A stretch of DNA of 40,817 bases from Deltaproteobacteria bacterium (GTDB taxonomy: Bacteria; Desulfobacterota; Desulfobulbia; Desulfobulbales; SURF-16): contig DAOUUW010000006.1 in NCBI GenBank assembly GCA_030667965.1, positions 1 through 40,817 of the forward strand, read 5' to 3'. Numbering within the stretch: position 1 is the stretch's first letter; each line of letters begins with the position of its first letter. The translations under genes and the position numbers were made by a program. Shown piece after piece: positions 23,818-31,506 of this stretch. The notes beneath the pieces are model-generated. The model was not told the origin of the DNA, ran no database searches, and worked only from the letters and a program-made list of their open reading frames with translations.

Positions 23818-25561
23818 AATTGCGGGACGAGGGATCGCTTAATTCGGAGAGTTCCTGCTCCAGACTGTTTTTGAGTTTGAATCGGTCAATTTTACGACGC
23901 AGTGTATCTTTGGAAATTCCAAGCTCCCGGCATGTTGCCATGCGTTTCCACTTGTTTCTTTCCAGACACATGTAAATGGCCATTTTTTCTATATCTTCAA
24001 GAGTCTGCGCGCCTTTTTGGAACTTTTCCTCCTGCATGCCTTTTTTAGCCTGTCCACTGGAAGCGGCAAACGGATCCGGTAGATGTTGAGGTTGGATAAA
24101 GCCGCCTTCACAGAGAATAAAGGAATATTCTATAATATTTTCAAGTTCCCTGATGTTGCCCGGATAATCATAGCGCATGAGGATATTAAGAGCAGCGTTG
24201 GAAATACCGACAATGTCTTTTCCCTGCTGGGCGCTGAATTGTTTGATGAAATGGTCGATGAGTAGCGGAACGTCCTCCATTCGTTTTCTCAGGGGCGGTA
24301 ATTGGATTTTGACCACATTGAGTCGGTAAAAGAGGTCTTCCCTGAACAGACCTTGGTTGACAAGATCCTGCAGGTCGCGGTTGGTGGCAGTGATTATGCG
24401 AACATCTGCTTTAACAGGGGTATTGGATCCCAGGGGCTCATATATTTTGTTTTGCAGCACCCTGAGTAGTTTGACCTGCAGGGAATGAGGAATATCACCG
24501 ATTTCATCGAGAAAAAGGGTGCCCTTTTCCGCTGCGGCAAAACGTCCCTGTCTGTCTTGTTTGGCATCGGTAAAGGCCCCGGCCTTGTAACCGAACAGTT
24601 CCGATTCAAGCAGGGTATCAGGCAGGGCACCGCAGTTGACCACGACAAAGGGTTTTTCATTCCTGGTACTTGCATGAAAAATCGCCCTTGCCACCAGTTC
24701 TTTGCCTGTGCCGCTTTCTCCCAGTATCAGTACATTGCTCGGGCTGCGGGATATTTCCGGCAGAATGTTGAAAATACGCTGCATGGAGGCGCTTTTGCTG
24801 ATGATCTCATCAAAGGTGTAACTTTTGCTGAGTTTTTTCTGCAGCATGGTGATGGCGGAAAGGTCGCGGAAGGTTTCAACGCCGCCGATAATATTGCCTT
24901 CATGGTCGGTAAGGGGAGAGGCGCAAATACTGATGGGAATGCGGTTGCCCTTGATGTCGGCAATGGTGATGGAACAGTTGGAAACATGTTTGCCGCTGTA
25001 CAGGCTCTGGGCAATGGCGCAGTTTTTACCGCATATGCTTGAATAAAAAACATCACCGCAGAATTTGCCGATGGCATTGTTTCGGGTCCAGCCGGTGATG
25101 TTTTCGGCCGCAGTATTAAAAGATGTAATTTTCCAGTTGCGGTCAACGGTGAAAACGCCGTCTGCTATGCTGTCGACGATCCTGCGGTTGCACATCGACA
25201 CGGAGGAAGCGTCTTTAAAGATGACAATTGCCCCGGACGGGACCCCTTTCTCATTCGGGATGGGAACGGCGGAGGCAAGAACGGGGTTCAAATCCCCCCG
25301 GCTCGGATTTTCAATGACCAGATTGAAATCCGATACCATTTTTCCGGCGGATATTGACGGACAGAGTGAAGAGAAAAGCTCTTCAAACCGTTTGTCGTTG
25401 CCGAAAATGTCATGGCAGTTTTTGCCGAGAATGTTGGTGGCTTTCAGGTCAAAGAGGTGTTCGGCGGCTTTGTTAAAGGAGGTGATTTCCCAGTTTTCGT
25501 TTACAGTGAACACCGCGTCGGCTATCTGTGGTTTGCGGGCAGCTTTGGGCAATGTAACCAT
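23789..25561 (-). CDS. PAS-PAS sigma54-dependent activator with a GAFTDA loop
   Basis: The 590-residue product has no receiver domain. Two PAS domains (about 10-125 and 130-245) contain cysteine clusters, the second being 'GKFCGDVFYSSICGKNC'. The AAA+ domain has Walker A 'GESGTGKE', the sigma54-contact loop 'YKAGAFTDAKQDRQGRF' and Walker B 'GTLFLDEIGDIP', followed by 'YPGNIRELENIIEYS'. A Fis-type HTH ends the protein ('MATCRELGISKDTLRRKIDR'). The contact loop is GAFTDA rather than GAFTGA. This variant is, as far as I recall, found in other PAS-containing activators of sulfate reducers, so it need not mean loss of function. It probably senses a cytoplasmic redox signal directly. The start is taken from the ORF track. 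Confidence 0.93.
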   Translation of the reverse strand: MVTLPKAARKPQIADAVFTVNENWEITSFNKAAEHLFDLKATNILGKNCHDIFGNDKRFEELFSSLCPSISAGKMVSDFNLVIENPSRGDLNPVLASAVPIPNEKGVPSGAIVIFKDASSVSMCNRRIVDSIADGVFTVDRNWKITSFNTAAENITGWTRNNAIGKFCGDVFYSSICGKNCAIAQSLYSGKHVSNCSITIADIKGNRIPISICASPLTDHEGNIIGGVETFRDLSAITMLQKKLSKSYTFDEIISKSASMQRIFNILPEISRSPSNVLILGESGTGKELVARAIFHASTRNEKPFVVVNCGALPDTLLESELFGYKAGAFTDAKQDRQGRFAAAEKGTLFLDEIGDIPHSLQVKLLRVLQNKIYEPLGSNTPVKADVRIITATNRDLQDLVNQGLFREDLFYRLNVVKIQLPPLRKRMEDVPLLIDHFIKQFSAQQGKDIVGISNAALNILMRYDYPGNIRELENIIEYSFILCEGGFIQPQHLPDPFAASSGQAKKGMQEEKFQKGAQTLEDIEKMAIYMCLERNKWKRMATCRELGISKDTLRRKIDRFKLKNSLEQELSELSDPSSRNFKGENAASA

Positions 25562-25693
25562 GTTCTTCCTTCTTGATAGATAATGTTCCCTGTTGGCTTA
25601 AATTGCGTCCATTCTTTTTCTTTAGCATAGAAATGGCTAGATGTGAATGTGGCAAATTGTCGCATTGGGATCAAATTATGCCCGTTTGTCATT

Positions 25694-25785
25694 CCATGTT
25701 ATTAACGTAAGCCACCTTATAATTCCCTCTCCTGGGGGAGAGGGTAAGGGTGAGGGAGAAAAAAGCCTTAAGTTAATGACATTGG
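25694..25785. mobile_element. MITE-like element, family B copy 2 (92 bp)
   Basis: The same layout as 19193-19285: ends CCATGTTATTAACG and AGTTAATGACATTGG, and a core CCCTCTCCTGGGGGAGAGGG. It lies in the divergent gap 25562-26040 between the sigma54 activator and the DUF4126 gene. Confidence 0.75.
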
Positions 25786-25882
25786 TTTGTCATGGCCAAA
25801 TGCGCTGTAATTACCGCTTGCCTATTTTGAAGAAAATTATATCATGAAGTGTGGTTTCTTTTTGCAGGGTTTCTGTGGAAAT

Positions 25883-25954
25883 CTCTCACAGAGCTCACAG
25901 AGGCACAGAGAAAAAAAGAGAAAAGCTCTGTGAACTCTGTGACTCTGTGAGATA
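25883..25954. repeat. CACAGAG-type palindromic intergenic repeat, copy 2
   Basis: Arms TCTCACAGAGCTCACAGAGG and a right arm ending CTCTGTGACTCTGTGAGA form a long hairpin around an A-rich loop. It is the same family as 10834-10894. Apart from this and the family B element I see no promoter I would defend in the 479-base gap. Confidence 0.65.
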
Positions 25955-26040
25955 AATGTTCATGTTTCGTTGTGGCTCGGTGTAGCCATGGCTGTTAGAA
26001 CGTTTGCTGAAAAGGAAGAAAATGAGAAAAAGGAGTCATT

Positions 26041-26691
26041 ATGGATGAAATGAATCAGATAATACATACAATTTCCCTGAGCATGGGCGCCTCCTGGGCC
26101 AGTGGAATCAATTTGTATGCAACACTGCTTACCCTGGGCGTCCTGGGGGCAAGCGGCAACATGATCCTGCCGGCAGATTTGCAGATTCTGACCAATCCCC
26201 TGGTGATAGGGGCAGCAGGGCTCATGTTTGCCGTGGAGTTTGTGGCGGATAAGATCCCCGGTGTTGATACGGGCTGGGATTCGATTCATACCTTTATCCG
26301 TATCCCTGCCGGCGCCATGCTGGCAGCGGGAAGCCTGGGAGAGGTCAACGCCGCAATGACGCTTTCGGCGGCAATTCTCGGCGGCACCCTGGCGGCCGGC
26401 AGTCATGCCGCCAAATCCGGTAGTCGTGTGCTGATTAATACTTCACCGGAGCCTTTTACCAACTGGTTTGCCTCCCTGGGAGAAGACGTTGCAGTAATTG
26501 CCGGGGTCTGGGCAGCCGTGACTCATCCCTATATTTTCCTTGTTCTGCTGGTTCTCTTTATTGTCCTGCTCGTATGGGCGTTGCCGAAATTATGGGCGGG
26601 AATCAAAAAGGTGTTTTCTGTTCTCGGCCGACTTTTTAGCGGCAATAAGGGGGATAGCGCAAAGGAGATTTCGCCTCCGCCCCGGGAGTGA
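26041..26691 (+). CDS. DUF4126 family membrane protein
   Basis: The 216-residue product has four or five hydrophobic helices and the features of DUF4126 proteins: 'ASGINLYATLLTLGVLG', 'FAVEFVADKIPGVDTGWDSIHTFIRIPAG' and 'LAAGSHAAKSGSRVLINTSPEPF'. The function of the family is unknown to me. The ribosome site AAAAGGAG is well placed before the ATG. The C-terminal 50 residues are a hydrophobic helix and a charged tail. It converges on the ArfB-like gene with only 6 bases between stop codons. Confidence 0.85.
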   Translation: MDEMNQIIHTISLSMGASWASGINLYATLLTLGVLGASGNMILPADLQILTNPLVIGAAGLMFAVEFVADKIPGVDTGWDSIHTFIRIPAGAMLAAGSLGEVNAAMTLSAAILGGTLAAGSHAAKSGSRVLINTSPEPFTNWFASLGEDVAVIAGVWAAVTHPYIFLVLLVLFIVLLVWALPKLWAGIKKVFSVLGRLFSGNKGDSAKEISPPPRE

Positions 26692-26697
26692 TGAGGT

Positions 26698-27123
26698 TCA
26701 TTCATCCCGGGAAACATTTACGGAGCGTTTTTTCTTAAGAGCGCTCCGGCTCTTTTTTGCTTTAAGCCGTTTTCTTGTTGCTGACCTGGGGATTTTGGTT
26801 TTTCTCCGTGGCTTTGCTTCCTGCACGGCCTTATTCAATAACTCATGTAATCTGTCCACCGCCGCCTTCCGGTTTTGCCCCTGGGTGCGATAGCGGTAGG
26901 AAATCACCCGCAGCACTCCTTTTTTGTCAATCCGTGTTGCCAGTTTCTCAAGAGTCAGCCTGCGCTGGTGCTCTGTGAGTTTTGGTGAGGCCGCTACGTT
27001 AAAGTAGAGGGTGACCCTGGTTGCCACCTTGTTGACGTTCTGTCCGCCCGGGCCGCTGCTGCAGGAAAAGGAAAAGGTCAGCTCATTTTCCTCTATAGTA
27101 ATGTTCTTGTTTTCCGTCATCAT
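26698..27123 (-). CDS. arfB: Peptidyl-tRNA hydrolase ArfB-like (ribosome rescue)
   Basis: The core motif 'SSGPGGQNVNKVATRVTLYF' holds the catalytic GGQ used to hydrolyse peptidyl-tRNA on stalled ribosomes. The C terminus is the basic tail expected of ArfB/YaeJ, which enters the mRNA channel ('RRKTKIPRSATRKRLKAKKS'). The ORF track start (27186) adds about 21 residues absent from the family; the ATG pair at 27123/27120 (MMTENKNITIEENEL) gives the usual length of about 140 residues. An AGAGGAAG lies 5' of it but is far from it, so the start is uncertain. Full-length RF1/RF2 are excluded by size. Confidence 0.88.
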   Translation of the reverse strand: MMTENKNITIEENELTFSFSCSSGPGGQNVNKVATRVTLYFNVAASPKLTEHQRRLTLEKLATRIDKKGVLRVISYRYRTQGQNRKAAVDRLHELLNKAVQEAKPRRKTKIPRSATRKRLKAKKSRSALKKKRSVNVSRDE

Positions 27124-27203
27124 GCCGGACGTCATCTTCCTCTGGAGACGCTGTAAAGTTAGTAAATGTTTGATTAACCCATTCACACAAAATCAACGCT
27201 TTG

Positions 27204-27286
27204 GACTGAGTAGGGTGCGCACGGCGCACCTTTCTTTATTGATGATTGGGGCTTTAATTGGTGCGCAATGCGCACCCTACCCAGTC
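27204..27286. repeat. GGTGCGCA-type palindromic intergenic repeat
   Basis: Arms GACTGAGTAGGGTGCGC and GCGCACCCTACCCAGTC, with inner GCGCACC/GGTGCGC pairs, form a long hairpin. Related but diverged GGTGCGCAATGCGCA sequence occurs at 40388-40402. Confidence 0.6.
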
Positions 27287-27300
27287 GTCCCATGAGATGG

Positions 27301-27628
27301 GTTTGTCGAATATTTACTCAAATTATTGGATAAGTGATTGAGTTAAAATAATGTTCAACCACGAAGCGCACGAAGCCCACGAAGAAAAAAGAGGAAAAAG
27401 TTTTTGTTTGTTTTTTTGACGTTACAGTGCGTCTCTGCAAAGGAAGGTACCAATTCGATGCAATTTATGCTATATTTGCCGATTTTAAATCTAAAGCATA
27501 GGAATTTCCATTTTTTTTTAGACAGGATTAACTGGATTTTTTATCATGTCTATCTTGTTGATCCTGTCTAAAGCCCGCCCGTAGGGCGCTAAGTTCTAAA
27601 ATTCCAAGATAACCACGAAGGAGAAAAA
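27301..27628. other. Gene-free stretch before the FKBP gene
   Basis: It holds one arm of the CACGAAG family (27357-27384) and a palindrome TTTAGACAGGAT...ATCCTGTCTAAA (27518-27572). A further CACGAAG unit lies just before the FKBP ribosome site. I see no tRNA, riboswitch or convincing promoter in it. Confidence 0.5.
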
Positions 27629-28057
27629 ATGTCACAGGCAAAAAAAGGCGACAGCGTTAAAATTCATTATAAAGGAACCCTGCAGGACGGTACGGTTTTT
27701 GACTCTTCCGAAGGCCGCGACCCCCTCGGATTTACCATCGGCAGTGGCCAGGTGATTCCCGGCTTCGATGAAGCGGTGATGGGCATGAGCATGGGTGAAA
27801 GCAAGAATGTTACCATCCCGGCTGATAAGGCATATGGACAGCGCAAAGACGAGTTGGTCATGCCTTTCCCGAAAAACCAGGTGCCGCCGGAAATCAAGCC
27901 TGAGATAGGTCAGCAGCTGCAGGTCGGCGGCCCCGACGGTGAGCCCATCACGGTATCAGTTATGGAGATAACCGAAGACAGTATTGTGCTGGATGCCAAT
28001 CCTCCCCTGGCCGGTAAGAATCTTATCTTTGATATAGAGCTGGTGGAAATAGGTTGA
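27629..28057 (+). CDS. SlyD-like FKBP-type peptidyl-prolyl isomerase
   Basis: The 142-residue product starts with the FKBP fold ('GDSVKIHYKGTLQDGTVFDSSEG', 'FTIGSGQVIPGFDEAVMGMSMGE'). It contains a SlyD/FkpB-type insert ('AYGQRKDELVMPFPKNQVPPEI...QVGGPDGEPITVSVMEIT') and ends 'DANPPLAGKNLIFDIELVEI'. There is no signal peptide and no His-rich metal-binding tail, so it is a cytoplasmic isomerase and chaperone closer to FkpB-like short forms. The start has AAGGAG 7 bases upstream. It ends at a classic terminator (28077-28121). Confidence 0.92.
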   Translation: MSQAKKGDSVKIHYKGTLQDGTVFDSSEGRDPLGFTIGSGQVIPGFDEAVMGMSMGESKNVTIPADKAYGQRKDELVMPFPKNQVPPEIKPEIGQQLQVGGPDGEPITVSVMEITEDSIVLDANPPLAGKNLIFDIELVEIG

Positions 28058-28076
28058 TTATCTAGGCTGAAGGCTG

Positions 28077-28121
28077 AAAGCCGGGTGTTTTCTGTAAAAG
28101 GAGAAATGCCCGGCTTTTTTT
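28077..28121 (+). terminator. Rho-independent terminator of the FKBP gene
   Basis: Stem AAAGCCGGG / CCCGGCTTT with a loop of about 23 bases is followed by a run of seven T. It ends at the stop codon of the convergent NUDIX gene. Confidence 0.85.
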
Positions 28122-28620
28122 ATTTCTTCCCCAGCATTTTGAGCAGGATGTCGATTCCGTCCGGGCAGAAGGGTTTGTCGTTCATCATGGCAAGTATTGC
28201 CTCCAGGGGCATAAATTCACCGCTTTCCACCTCTTCCGCCTGCAGCTCCATGGGACCGTCATACACACAGGAAAATATACGGCCCCAGACCCTGTTGCTG
28301 CCGTCATCGTAAAAATTATCAAAAAGATTGGTAAGCTGAATACCGTCAATACCCAGTTCTTCCTGTAATTCCCGCCTGGCCGATATCTCGTAGGACTCTC
28401 CGGCAAGGACAACCCCGCCTGCGGCAATTTCATAATGACCCGGATAGATGTCTTTCGTCTCCGTTCGTTTCTGCACGAAAAGGTCGCCCATGCTGTTAAA
28501 GACAAGGATATAGGTGGCCCGGTGAATGAGGTTCTTTTCCCTCATTTCAGATCGCGCAGCATTACCGGTCTCATTGTTGTTTTCATCAACAATGGTGATG
28601 ATTTCTTCAGAGGATTTCAT
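28120..28620 (-). CDS. NUDIX hydrolase (YfcD-like)
   Basis: The NUDIX box GX5EX7REXXEEXG is exact in 'GGVVLAGESYEISARRELQEELG'. The flanks ('IVDENNNETGNAARSEMREKN', 'RATYILVFNSMGDLFVQKR', 'YPGHYEIAAGG') resemble the YfcD/isopentenyl-diphosphate isomerase-like branch. The ORF track start at 28806 lies inside the upstream nitroreductase gene. The ATG at 28620 (MKSSEEIITIVDENN) gives 166 residues and starts 7 bases after the nitroreductase stop, so the two form a small operon. The substrate is unknown. Confidence 0.88.
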   Translation of the reverse strand: MKSSEEIITIVDENNNETGNAARSEMREKNLIHRATYILVFNSMGDLFVQKRTETKDIYPGHYEIAAGGVVLAGESYEISARRELQEELGIDGIQLTNLFDNFYDDGSNRVWGRIFSCVYDGPMELQAEEVESGEFMPLEAILAMMNDKPFCPDGIDILLKMLGKK

Positions 28621-28627
28621 TGTTTTT

Positions 28628-29146
28628 CTACCATTTTTCCCAATGCACAGCATCTTCGTTGTATCGTGTACGGGCCTCCGGGCTTTCTCCGGGCCAGCCG
28701 ATGGCAATGCCGCACATGGGAATGATATGTGCGGGCAAATCAAAGAGCTTCCTGATATCATCCATCCTTTCCACTCGGGGATGAACACCCAGCCAGCAAG
28801 TACCAAGGCCGAGCCTGTTTGCCGCCAGCAGGATGTTTTCTACTGCAGCGCTCAGGTCCTGCAGCATATAGGATTCCTTGTTGTCGTGGGCCTTTTCAAT
28901 GTCTCCGCAGACAATGAACGCCGCTGTTGCCTGACGCAGCATTTTGCCGTGGGGCAGGACTGCTTTGATTGCATCCAGGGTTTCTCTTTTCTGTACCACA
29001 ATGAAATGCCACGGATCTCTGGCCACGGCTGACGGTGCGGCCATGGCGGCCTGCAGCAGGTCATTCAACATATCTTGTCCTACCTCTCTGTCTTGGTATT
29101 TACGAATACTGCGCCTGGAAAAAATAAAGTCTAAAGCCGGATTCAT
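28628..29146 (-). CDS. Nitroreductase family FMN oxidoreductase
   Basis: The 172-residue product has the short nitroreductase layout: 'FSRRSIRKYQDREV' (FMN phosphate-binding Arg residues), 'AAMAAPSAVARDPWHFIVVQ', 'LQDLSAAVENILLAANRLGLGTCWLG' and the C-terminal 'IAIGWPGESPEARTRYNEDAVHW'. Members reduce quinones, flavins or nitro compounds with NAD(P)H; the substrate cannot be told. It is the first gene of a pair with the NUDIX hydrolase. Confidence 0.92.
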   Translation of the reverse strand: MNPALDFIFSRRSIRKYQDREVGQDMLNDLLQAAMAAPSAVARDPWHFIVVQKRETLDAIKAVLPHGKMLRQATAAFIVCGDIEKAHDNKESYMLQDLSAAVENILLAANRLGLGTCWLGVHPRVERMDDIRKLFDLPAHIIPMCGIAIGWPGESPEARTRYNEDAVHWEKW

Positions 29147-29163
29147 TGTATCTCCTCAATCTC

Positions 29164-29207
29164 CATTGGAGATTGTTTGGTTTTTTCTCTCGATGTCTGC
29201 GCTTATC
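29164..29207. repeat. 44 bp repeat shared with 36272-36314
   Basis: The segment ending CTCTCGATGTCTGCGCTTATC recurs in inverted orientation at 36272-36314 with three or four differences. In the second location it abuts the terminal repeat of the family A MITE. Confidence 0.6.
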
Positions 29208-29255
29208 GGATGTCTTAATAGTTGCTTCGCAAGTGAATTGATACTTTCTGATTCA

Positions 29256-29334
29256 GCCCTTAAAAGGGCGTAATATACCAGCCCAGGGCAACGCCCTGGG
29301 ATATGGAATTTTTAGTGTAAGCCCTGAAAGGGCG
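29256..29334. repeat. Left palindrome array of the RAYT-like element
   Basis: Three palindromes follow each other: GCCCTTAAAAGGGC (29256), CCCAGGGCAACGCCCTGGG (29282-29300) and GCCCTGAAAGGGC (29321-29333). The same set appears mirrored on the right side of the transposase (29821-29900), as in REP/BIME-type arrays. Confidence 0.75.
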
Positions 29335-29350
29335 TGACATAAAAGAGCCA

Positions 29351-29803
29351 TTAATCCCATAAATATCGTTCATCATATTCAACGTCATACTTGTGGAGGA
29401 GTTCAAGGTATTCCTCCTGGAATGTTTTGTTCTTATGATGCTCGTGTTGTCCGTCAATGTAACGGATCAAGACATTCAGTTGGGATTGGCCCAGTGAGAA
29501 TACACCATAGCCCGCCTGCCAGGCAAAACTTTGACAATCTGTATGCTGCTTTTTGATCCAGGCTGATGAGCTTTTCTTTATCTCTTCAAGCAGTTTGCTC
29601 ACGGTTATGGTGCGAGGCAATGTACATGCGAGGTGTACATGGTTTTCGGTTCCACCGACGCGAAATGCCTCACTTCCATTTGCCCGGATGATCCCAGCCA
29701 GGTAAGCGTGTAAAGCTTTTTCTAAATCTCCGGGGATGGGTTCAACTCTATTTTTTGTACTGAATACCACGTGTAACAAAATTTTAGACAATGACTGTGA
29801 CAT
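29351..29803 (-). CDS. Y1 (HUH) transposase, REP-associated (RAYT/IS200-like)
   Basis: The 150-residue product begins 'LSKILLHVVFSTKNRVEPI' and has the HUH motif in 'GTENHVHLACTLPRT' and the catalytic Tyr region 'WQAGYGVFSLGQSQ'. It ends 'EYLELLHKYDVEYDERYLWD', typical of single-domain IS200-like proteins. Such enzymes cut and join single-stranded DNA at hairpins. It is bracketed by mirror-image palindromes, the arrangement of REP-associated tyrosine transposases rather than of a simple IS200. The frame is intact, so it may be active. The ribosome site is weak. Confidence 0.9.
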   Translation of the reverse strand: MSQSLSKILLHVVFSTKNRVEPIPGDLEKALHAYLAGIIRANGSEAFRVGGTENHVHLACTLPRTITVSKLLEEIKKSSSAWIKKQHTDCQSFAWQAGYGVFSLGQSQLNVLIRYIDGQHEHHKNKTFQEEYLELLHKYDVEYDERYLWD

Positions 29804-29820
29804 ATCGTTTTCTTATGTGT

Positions 29821-29900
29821 CGCCCTTTCAGGGCTCATAGTTTTGGGGTGCTTTTTTCCCAGGGCGTTGCCCTGGGCTGGTATGTTTAACCCCTTTGGGG
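29821..29900. repeat. Right palindrome array of the RAYT-like element
   Basis: CGCCCTTTCAGGGC (29821-29834), CCCAGGGCGTTGCCCTGGG (29858-29876) and CCCCTTTGGGG (29890-29900) repeat the left array in inverse order and orientation. The innermost and middle palindromes match the left ones almost exactly. Confidence 0.75.
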
Positions 29901-30346
29901 TAAATAGTTAGTAGCCGAATATTTACTACGTTCGAAATGACAACGGAGGAGTTTTCGACTTTTTACGAAACTGTCATGTTTAGATGGATTATTTCGTGAA
30001 ACAGAATGTGTGTACTATGCAAAAAAACAGGCAAAATGTCGAACTGTTTTAAAAAAGAAACGGAAAATCTTCTATTTCCTCCTCGTGTTCTTCGCGGGCT
30101 TCGTGGTTGACAATCACTTATTGTTGATATTGAACTTGGTGTAGTCTCCCTCCTTTTTTGGGGTTGTTTTAAAAAATGGCCTGATTTTTTTTCAATCCTC
30201 ATGGAACCATCTTCCAGTTTTATTCGTTTACTAAAACATGACCTTCTCCTGCGCCGCAGTTTTTTCAGCGGGCAGGGCAGGGGAGTAATCCGAATTCCGG
30301 CTTGTTTCTTCCGGTACAATCAACGGATTAACAAAGGAGAAAAACC
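29901..30346. other. Gene-free stretch between the transposase array and the first small secreted protein
   Basis: It contains a sequence TACTACGTTCGAAATGACA (29925-29943), which resembles intergenic repeats I recall from many bacteria, and a CACGAAG-family arm (30082-30108). The ORF on the - strand at 29963-30319 has low-complexity basic composition and no recognisable features. No firm promoter is seen. Confidence 0.45.
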
Positions 30347-30748
30347 ATGAAGAAAATACTCTGCGTAGCTGTTCTCTGTTTTGCCATGAGCGCTGTCCCT
30401 GCCTATTCCCACCATCCGGCTGCCGATTATGTTGATGAAGAGATCTATGCCATGATCGACGAGATGGTTTCCGACACCCCTCACGCTGATTTGGTTTTTG
30501 AAGACGAAATGGGTAACACCTCCGATACCAGCCCTGACATCATGGGCGAAATGGATGAGGACGGTGATGTGGTAACTGATGAAACAATCGATGTAACAAT
30601 CATTACTGCTGAGACAGTTCGAGACGTAGAAGATTTAATGAAGGCCGGTATTTTGACCGAAGTGTCAAGGCTCAATGGTGACGTAATGATCAGTATTGAT
30701 TTAACAAGTGAAGACAGCGTTACTATGACGATCATGCAGGTTGAGTAG
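30347..30748 (+). CDS. Small secreted acidic protein of unknown function
   Basis: The 133-residue product has a clear signal peptide (MKKILCVAVLCFAMSAVPAYS) and starts in the mature form with 'HHPAADYVDEEIYAMIDEMV'. The remainder is very rich in Asp, Glu, Met and Thr and has a predicted alternation of short strands at the end ('DVMISIDLTSEDSVTMTIMQ'). There is no cysteine after the signal. The ribosome site AAAGGAG is good. I do not recognise the family. The next gene encodes another small exported acidic protein, so they may share a role. Confidence 0.75.
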   Translation: MKKILCVAVLCFAMSAVPAYSHHPAADYVDEEIYAMIDEMVSDTPHADLVFEDEMGNTSDTSPDIMGEMDEDGDVVTDETIDVTIITAETVRDVEDLMKAGILTEVSRLNGDVMISIDLTSEDSVTMTIMQVE

Positions 30749-30821
30749 AATTTTGTGCTGTTTAAAGATTTCCCAGTAAAAAGGAAATTTTATAATCTCA
30801 ATTTATACTAAGGAGAAAAAA

Positions 30822-31319
30822 ATGAAATCAGGGAAAAAAAGAGTTTTGTCGCGCTTCGTTCTTTCCAGCTTTACAATTGCTGCTCTGTGTGTGGCACCGG
30901 CGGTTTCTCTTGCAGATGAAGTTGTCGATACCGTCATTGCCCCCGGTGTACTGATTGAAGACAATGAGTTTGTTACATCGCTGACTTTCCATGCGGCAAT
31001 CGCCTTTGATATTGTCGATTTAGATTCCTCTGTAACTGTATGTTCTGCATATTCATGTGCAGAAATTGACTCCGCTTTTGCGGACAGCAGGGGAGAATTT
31101 GTCGCAAAAATTTCCGTAGATAAAATTGTTGATGTTGGGCTTGATATTAACGATTACAACGAATTAACCCTGGGAGGGTACATCGATTTTGCTAATGATG
31201 AAACATTCAGCGGCTCAGATGAGATATACTACAAAGGTGACAAGGCGATGGAGACGAATAAACCCGAAGAAACTCCTCCTAACACCCCTGAGGGACCCGA
31301 TGGCCCCCCCACTAAATGA
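30822..31319 (+). CDS. Second small secreted acidic protein of unknown function
   Basis: The 165-residue product has a signal peptide ending 'VAPAVSLADE'. The mature part is acidic and beta-rich ('VIAPGVLIEDNEFVTSLTFH', 'KIVDVGLDINDYNELTLGGYIDF'), with two Cys in 'VCSAYSCAEID' that could form a disulfide, and it ends in a Pro-rich tail 'ETPPNTPEGPDGPPTK'. An AAGGAG precedes the ATG. A strong terminator follows at 31391. I do not recognise the family. Confidence 0.75.
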   Translation: MKSGKKRVLSRFVLSSFTIAALCVAPAVSLADEVVDTVIAPGVLIEDNEFVTSLTFHAAIAFDIVDLDSSVTVCSAYSCAEIDSAFADSRGEFVAKISVDKIVDVGLDINDYNELTLGGYIDFANDETFSGSDEIYYKGDKAMETNKPEETPPNTPEGPDGPPTK

Positions 31320-31390
31320 AACTTGATTGAAACCTCTCTCGCTGTTTGCCGATTTTTTAAATAAGACAGAAATATGTTGAATGAACCAGA

Positions 31391-31430
31391 ACAATCGGAC
31401 TGAGGGAAACCTGCAGTCCGATTGTTTTGT
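31391..31430 (+). terminator. Rho-independent terminator after the secreted-protein pair
   Basis: A perfect 12 bp stem (ACAATCGGACTG / CAGTCCGATTGT) with an 11-base loop is followed by TTTGTT. It ends the 30347-31319 transcript. Confidence 0.85.
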
Positions 31431-31506
31431 TGAGTATGCCGACAATTGCAGAGGTGTTTTGTCAGTGGTGTTGGTGGTGAAATTCAGATACAAATTGAGC
31501 AGGAGT

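Noticed and set aside
27301-27628. Possible riboswitch or tRNA upstream of the FKBP gene
   Set aside because: No cloverleaf, no c-di-GMP (GEMM), cobalamin or SAM riboswitch core was found by eye; only intergenic repeats are present.
29963-30319. 118-residue - strand ORF with many Arg residues
   Set aside because: Low-complexity composition, overlap with a repeat arm and no start signal; probably not coding.
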